Assembly (NCBI GenBank): GCA_024644185.1
Contig: JAHELM010000004.1
Coordinates: 1 to 17,392, forward strand
DNA length: 17,392 nucleotides
Direction of reading: 5' to 3'
Source of the DNA: Rhodospirillales bacterium
GTDB lineage: Bacteria; Pseudomonadota; Alphaproteobacteria; UBA8366; JADFVY01
Shown piece after piece: positions 14,908 to 17,392 of the stretch. The translations under genes were made by a program, and so were the position numbers. Under the pieces are notes generated by a model. It saw only the letters and a program-made list of their open reading frames with translations, was not told the DNA's origin and made no database searches. Positions within the stretch are counted from its first letter, which is position 1; each line of letters opens with the position of its first letter.

Positions 14908-14913
14908 GACTTT

Positions 14914-14919
14914 ATTATA
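14914..14919 (-). promoter_or_regulatory. possible divergent -10 element toward rpiB
   Basis: On the minus strand these bases read TATAAT, a perfect -10. The hexamer 17 bp upstream (ATGTTA) matches only 3 of 6 -35 positions. Transcription would start near 14907 and give a leader of about 330 nt before rpiB. In such AT-rich DNA a chance match is easy, so this is a weak call. Confidence 0.3.
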
Positions 14920-14923
14920 TTTA

Positions 14924-14952
14924 TTGACTGCAATAATAACATCCCGTATCTT
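14924..14952 (+). promoter_or_regulatory. mucR promoter, TTGACT-N17-TATCTT
   Basis: -35 TTGACT at 14924-14929 (5 of 6), ideal 17-bp spacer, -10 TATCTT at 14947-14952 (4 of 6). Predicted start is near 14959, with a leader of about 29 nt that carries AGGA at 14974-14977 as ribosome binding site for the ATG at 14988. It is the best sigma-70-type promoter in the window. Confidence 0.68.
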
Positions 14953-14987
14953 TACCAGATCCTTGAACCCGTCAGGACAATAATTTC

Positions 14988-15413
14988 ATGACTGAATCGA
15001 CATCAACCGCCACATCTCGGGCGGACATTGTGCGGATGACGACAGAACTCGTCGCCGCCTATGTGGGGAACAACATGCTGCAGGCCGGACAGATCGGCGA
15101 CGTGATCAATGCCGTGTTTGGATCGCTGATGCATCTTGAAGCCACGGAGCCGCCACCGCCAACGCCGGCCGTGTCGATCCGCAAATCAGTGACGGCCGAT
15201 TACATCGTCTGTCTGGAAGACGGCAAGAAGATGAAGATGCTGAAACGGCATCTTCGCTCGACCTACAACCTGACGCCCGACGAATACCGGGCCCGCTGGG
15301 GCCTGCCGTCCGATTACCCGATGGTTGCTCCCGGCTATGCCAGGCAGCGTTCGGATTTCGCCAAGAAGATCGGTCTGGGACGCAAACCGAAGTCCGGAAA
15401 AGCCAAGAAATAG
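14988..15413 (+). CDS. mucR: Ros/MucR family transcriptional regulator
   Basis: 141-residue DNA-binding protein of the Ros/MucR family, alphaproteobacterial global regulators of surface polysaccharide, motility and cell-cycle genes that bind AT-rich sites. Residues about 10-50 (ADIVRMTTELVAAYVGNNMLQAGQIGDVINAVFGSL) match the N-terminal oligomerisation region. A proline-rich linker EPPPPTP follows. The DNA-binding part is VTADYIVCLEDGKKMKMLKRHLRSTYNLTPDEYRARWGLPSDYPMVAPGYARQRSDFAKKIGLG. Compared with Ros (C-x2-C ... H-x4-H), only the first Cys and first His remain; the others are Asp and a Ser-Thr-Tyr run, so zinc binding is doubtful. The C-terminus is lysine-rich. It has its own promoter and terminator and is monocistronic. 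The AT-rich upstream DNA suggests self-regulation. Confidence 0.92.
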   Translation: MTESTSTATSRADIVRMTTELVAAYVGNNMLQAGQIGDVINAVFGSLMHLEATEPPPPTPAVSIRKSVTADYIVCLEDGKKMKMLKRHLRSTYNLTPDEYRARWGLPSDYPMVAPGYARQRSDFAKKIGLGRKPKSGKAKK

Positions 15414-15433
15414 CGCCAGCGGGATCGCTGGCG
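15414..15433 (+). repeat. inverted repeat immediately after mucR stop
   Basis: Perfect 8-bp stem CGCCAGCG (15414-15421) and CGCTGGCG (15426-15433) with a GGAT tetraloop, starting 1 nt after the mucR stop codon. It has no T-tract of its own, so it more likely protects the mRNA 3' end than terminates, and it precedes the stronger terminator at 15446. Confidence 0.5.
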
Positions 15434-15445
15434 ATGCCATGACGG

Positions 15446-15470
15446 GGGCTGGCCGATGGCCGGCCCTTTT
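15446..15470 (+). terminator. rho-independent terminator of mucR
   Basis: Nine-pair stem GGGCTGGCC (15446-15454) and GGCCGGCCC (15458-15466), one pair being G-U, with a GAT loop and TTTT at 15467-15470. It lies about 33 nt after the mucR stop and separates it from gcdH. Confidence 0.78.
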
Positions 15471-15576
15471 CATGTTTGCCGGCAAAACTTTGCTGCACTG
15501 CGAAATGTAATCGGCTATACATCGGAGATAACGGCGCATTCACAAAGAACATCAGCCTGTTTCCGGGAGCCCTATC

Positions 15577-16800
15577 ATGTCCGCACCGCAGCCCGCATCC
15601 CGTCCCGCCGCACCGAAAGGTGGCCGCGCCAGTTTCGTATGGGAAGACCCGCTTCTGCTGGAAGACCAACTCGGTGAAGAGGAACGCCTGGTCCGCGACA
15701 CCGCGCGCGATTATGCCCAGGACAAACTGATGCCGCGCATTCTCGAGGCCAATCGCCACGAAACCTTCGATCGGGAAATCTTCAACGAGATGGGCGCGCT
15801 GGGTCTGCTGGGCAGCACTTTGCCGGAAGAATACGGTTGCGCCGGGCTGAACCATGTCTGCTACGGGCTGGTCGCCCGTGAAATCGAGCGTGTCGATTCG
15901 GGCTACCGCTCGATGCTGAGCGTGCAGTCCAGCCTGGTCATGCATCCCATCCATGCCTATGGCAGCGAGGCGCAGCGCAAGAAGTACCTGCCGCGCCTGG
16001 CGACCGGCGAGATCATCGGCTGCTTCGGTCTGACCGAGCCGGACCACGGGTCGGACCCCGGCGGCATGAAGACGCGCGCCGCCAAGCGCGACGGCGGCTA
16101 CGAACTGAACGGCGCAAAGATGTGGATCACCAACGCGCCGGCGGCGGATGTCTTCGTCGTCTGGGGAAAGACCGAGGATGGCATCATACGCGGCTTCATC
16201 CTTGAAAAAGGCATGAAGGGGCTGTCGACGCCGAAGATCGAGGGCAAGTTCTCCCTGCGCGCGTCGATCACCGGTGAGATCGTCATGGACGGCGTATTCG
16301 TGCCCGATGAAAACCTGCTGCCCAATGTCGAGGGGCTCAAGGGTCCGTTCGGCTGCCTCAACAAGGCGCGCTATGGCATCGCCTGGGGCGCCCTGGGCGC
16401 GGCGGAATTTTGCTGGCATGCCGCGCGCGGCTATACCATGGACCGCAAGCAGTTCGGCCGGCCGCTGGCCGCCAACCAGCTGATCCAGAAAAAGCTGGCC
16501 GACATGCAGACGGAAATCGCCCTCGGCCTGCAAGCCTGCCTGCGGCTGGGGGAGCTGATGGACGAGGGCCGTGCGGCGCCGGAGATGATTTCGATGCTGA
16601 AGCGCAATTCCTGTGGCAAGTCGCTCGACATCGCCCGCATGGCGCGCGACATGCATGGCGGCAACGGTGTCTCCGACGAATTCCATGTCATCCGCCACAT
16701 GATGAACCTGGAGGCCGTGAATACCTATGAGGGCACGCACGACGTCCACGCCCTGATCCTCGGCCGCGCGCAGACCGGGCTGCAAGCCTTCACCGGCTGA
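15577..16800 (+). CDS. gcdH: glutaryl-CoA dehydrogenase
   Basis: FAD-dependent acyl-CoA dehydrogenase that oxidises and decarboxylates glutaryl-CoA to crotonyl-CoA in lysine, tryptophan and aromatic catabolism, passing electrons to ETF. It is 407 residues. Family landmarks are LPEEYGCAGLNHVCYGLVAREIERVDSGYRSMLSVQSSLVMHPI near 82-125, CFGLTEPDHGSD near 149, KMWITNAPAADVFVVW, ARGYTMDRKQFGRPLAANQLIQKKLADMQ, and NTYEGTHDVHALILGRAQTG with the catalytic base Glu385. Glu104, Arg111, Ser112 and Tyr384 match residues tied to the decarboxylating enzymes. A CGGGAG element lies about 8 nt before the ATG. TATACA at 15516-15521 may be a -10, but no good -35 fits. It stands alone, without visible glutarate-pathway neighbours. 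Confidence 0.95.
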   Translation: MSAPQPASRPAAPKGGRASFVWEDPLLLEDQLGEEERLVRDTARDYAQDKLMPRILEANRHETFDREIFNEMGALGLLGSTLPEEYGCAGLNHVCYGLVAREIERVDSGYRSMLSVQSSLVMHPIHAYGSEAQRKKYLPRLATGEIIGCFGLTEPDHGSDPGGMKTRAAKRDGGYELNGAKMWITNAPAADVFVVWGKTEDGIIRGFILEKGMKGLSTPKIEGKFSLRASITGEIVMDGVFVPDENLLPNVEGLKGPFGCLNKARYGIAWGALGAAEFCWHAARGYTMDRKQFGRPLAANQLIQKKLADMQTEIALGLQACLRLGELMDEGRAAPEMISMLKRNSCGKSLDIARMARDMHGGNGVSDEFHVIRHMMNLEAVNTYEGTHDVHALILGRAQTGLQAFTG

Positions 16801-16820
16801 TCCGCGCGGGAACGCGGGCC

Positions 16821-17225
16821 ATGCTCGGCGCCATCACGGTTCTTCTGGTCTGTCAGTTGGCCGGCGAGGCCGTGCAGATGGCGACTGGCATTCCCGTACC
16901 CGGCCCGGTGATCGGCATGGGGCTGCTGTTTTGCGGGTTGCTGGTTCGCCAGCGGCTGCGCCGCGGCGGCGCGCCGGAAGTGCCAACGGAACTGGCCGCG
17001 ACCGCACACGGTCTCCTGCAACACCTGTCGCTGCTGTTCGTACCAGCCGGCGTCGGCGTGATGCTCTATCTGCCGCTGATCGCCAAGGAATGGTTGGCCA
17101 TCTCGGTGTCGCTGGTAGCCAGCACCGTCATCACCATCGCGGTCACGGCGTTGCTGATGACCCGGCTGATGCGGATAACCGGCGGCGGCGCGGATGCGCC
17201 GACAAAACCGGGCACCCGCCGATGA
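16821..17225 (+). CDS. CidA/LrgA family holin-like membrane protein
   Basis: 134-residue membrane protein of the CidA/LrgA family. Staphylococcal members affect murein hydrolase activity and cell lysis, and plant and other bacterial CidA/LrgA-LrgB proteins are linked to transport of small acids such as pyruvate or glycolate; the role here is inferred. Four hydrophobic segments are visible at about 2-20, 25-43, 65-87 and 91-116. The conserved IPVPGPVIGMGLLF motif is at 24-37, followed by a basic loop RQRLRRGG, as in the family. The C-terminal tail is short and hydrophilic. It starts 20 nt after gcdH without a strong ribosome binding site and may be read through from it. The stop overlaps the next start (ATGA), the typical lrgA-lrgB coupling. 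Confidence 0.88.
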   Translation: MLGAITVLLVCQLAGEAVQMATGIPVPGPVIGMGLLFCGLLVRQRLRRGGAPEVPTELAATAHGLLQHLSLLFVPAGVGVMLYLPLIAKEWLAISVSLVASTVITIAVTALLMTRLMRITGGGADAPTKPGTRR

Positions 17226-17392
17226 CGCGCGACCTGCACCAGATATGGGTCTATCTGGCGGCATCGCCGCTGCTCGGACTCACCGTCACGCTGGTCGCCT
17301 ATCAGGCCGGCCATTGGCTGTACCGGCGATCGGGCCTGAACCCGGCGGTCAACCCGGTGTTGATTGCCGTGCTGGCCCTGGTCGCCCTGCTG
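17222..17392 (+). CDS. LrgB family protein, N-terminal fragment cut by window end
   Basis: The 57 visible residues run MTRDLHQIWVYLAASPLLGL, then LTVTLVAYQAGHWLYRRSGLNPAVNPVLIAVLALVALL. The pattern of a first helix, the AYQAGHWLYRRSG turn and NPAVNPVLIAV matches the N-terminus of LrgB/CidB proteins, usually about 230-240 residues with several membrane spans. The ATG overlaps the stop of the CidA/LrgA gene, so the two are co-translated and probably act as one membrane system. The rest lies beyond the right edge, so integrity cannot be judged. Confidence 0.87.
   Translation, partial: MTRDLHQIWVYLAASPLLGLTVTLVAYQAGHWLYRRSGLNPAVNPVLIAVLALVALL

Noticed and set aside
15106..16785. 559-codon minus-strand open frame opposite mucR and gcdH
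   Set aside because: It overlaps two clear genes and the mucR terminator, with no recognisable domain; taken as a codon-bias shadow.

Overview
This 17.4 kb window is a high-GC, densely packed bacterial chromosome segment that reads as an alphaproteobacterium, most like Rhodospirillales. The basis is gene order and protein type: a Ros/MucR-type regulator, a ubiquinol-cytochrome c chaperone (CBP3 family), a membrane-bound proton pyrophosphatase with the K+-independent KxxT signature, and the blocks yceD-rpmF-plsX-fabH and rpiB-glyA-nrdR-ribDE-ribBA-ribH-nusB-thiL. I see no mobile element, CRISPR array, rRNA or tRNA, and no foreign-looking island. It is mostly housekeeping chromosome.

Region 1 (1-3180, minus strand) is a lipid and envelope block. 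In transcription order it holds a CBP3-type chaperone, a DUF177/YceD protein, ribosomal protein L32, PlsX and FabH; FabH runs off the left edge. PlsX and FabH are the entry points of phospholipid and fatty-acid synthesis. A divergent BamE outer-membrane lipoprotein gene (3368-3829, plus) follows, and a 12-bp-stem bidirectional terminator separates it from the next convergent block.

Region 2 (3915-14576, minus strand) is a long co-directional series. In transcription order it holds rpiB, glyA, nrdR, ribD, ribE, ribBA, ribH, nusB, thiL, an MFS transporter and hppA. From nrdR to thiL the genes overlap, abut or have gaps of under 30 nt, so they are probably one operon. It links pentose phosphate and one-carbon metabolism, nucleotide-reductase control, riboflavin and lumazine synthesis, transcription antitermination and thiamine diphosphate formation. 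The RibBA C-terminal GTP cyclohydrolase II-like domain lacks the zinc cysteines and the catalytic arginine loop, so the GTP-using step of riboflavin synthesis is probably encoded elsewhere.

Region 3 (14577-14987) is the only long gap. Its right half is a strikingly AT-rich stretch with a near-consensus promoter for mucR, a 10-bp direct repeat and a perfect 19-bp dyad. It is the best candidate regulatory region in the window.

Region 4 (14988-17392, plus strand) holds mucR with a hairpin terminator, a decarboxylating-type glutaryl-CoA dehydrogenase, and a CidA/LrgA plus LrgB membrane-protein pair, with LrgB cut off by the right edge.

I did not find a clearly new multi-gene system. The points most worth a second look are the degenerate RibBA domain, the zinc-ligand-poor MucR with its AT-rich operator region, and the structured leader of hppA.
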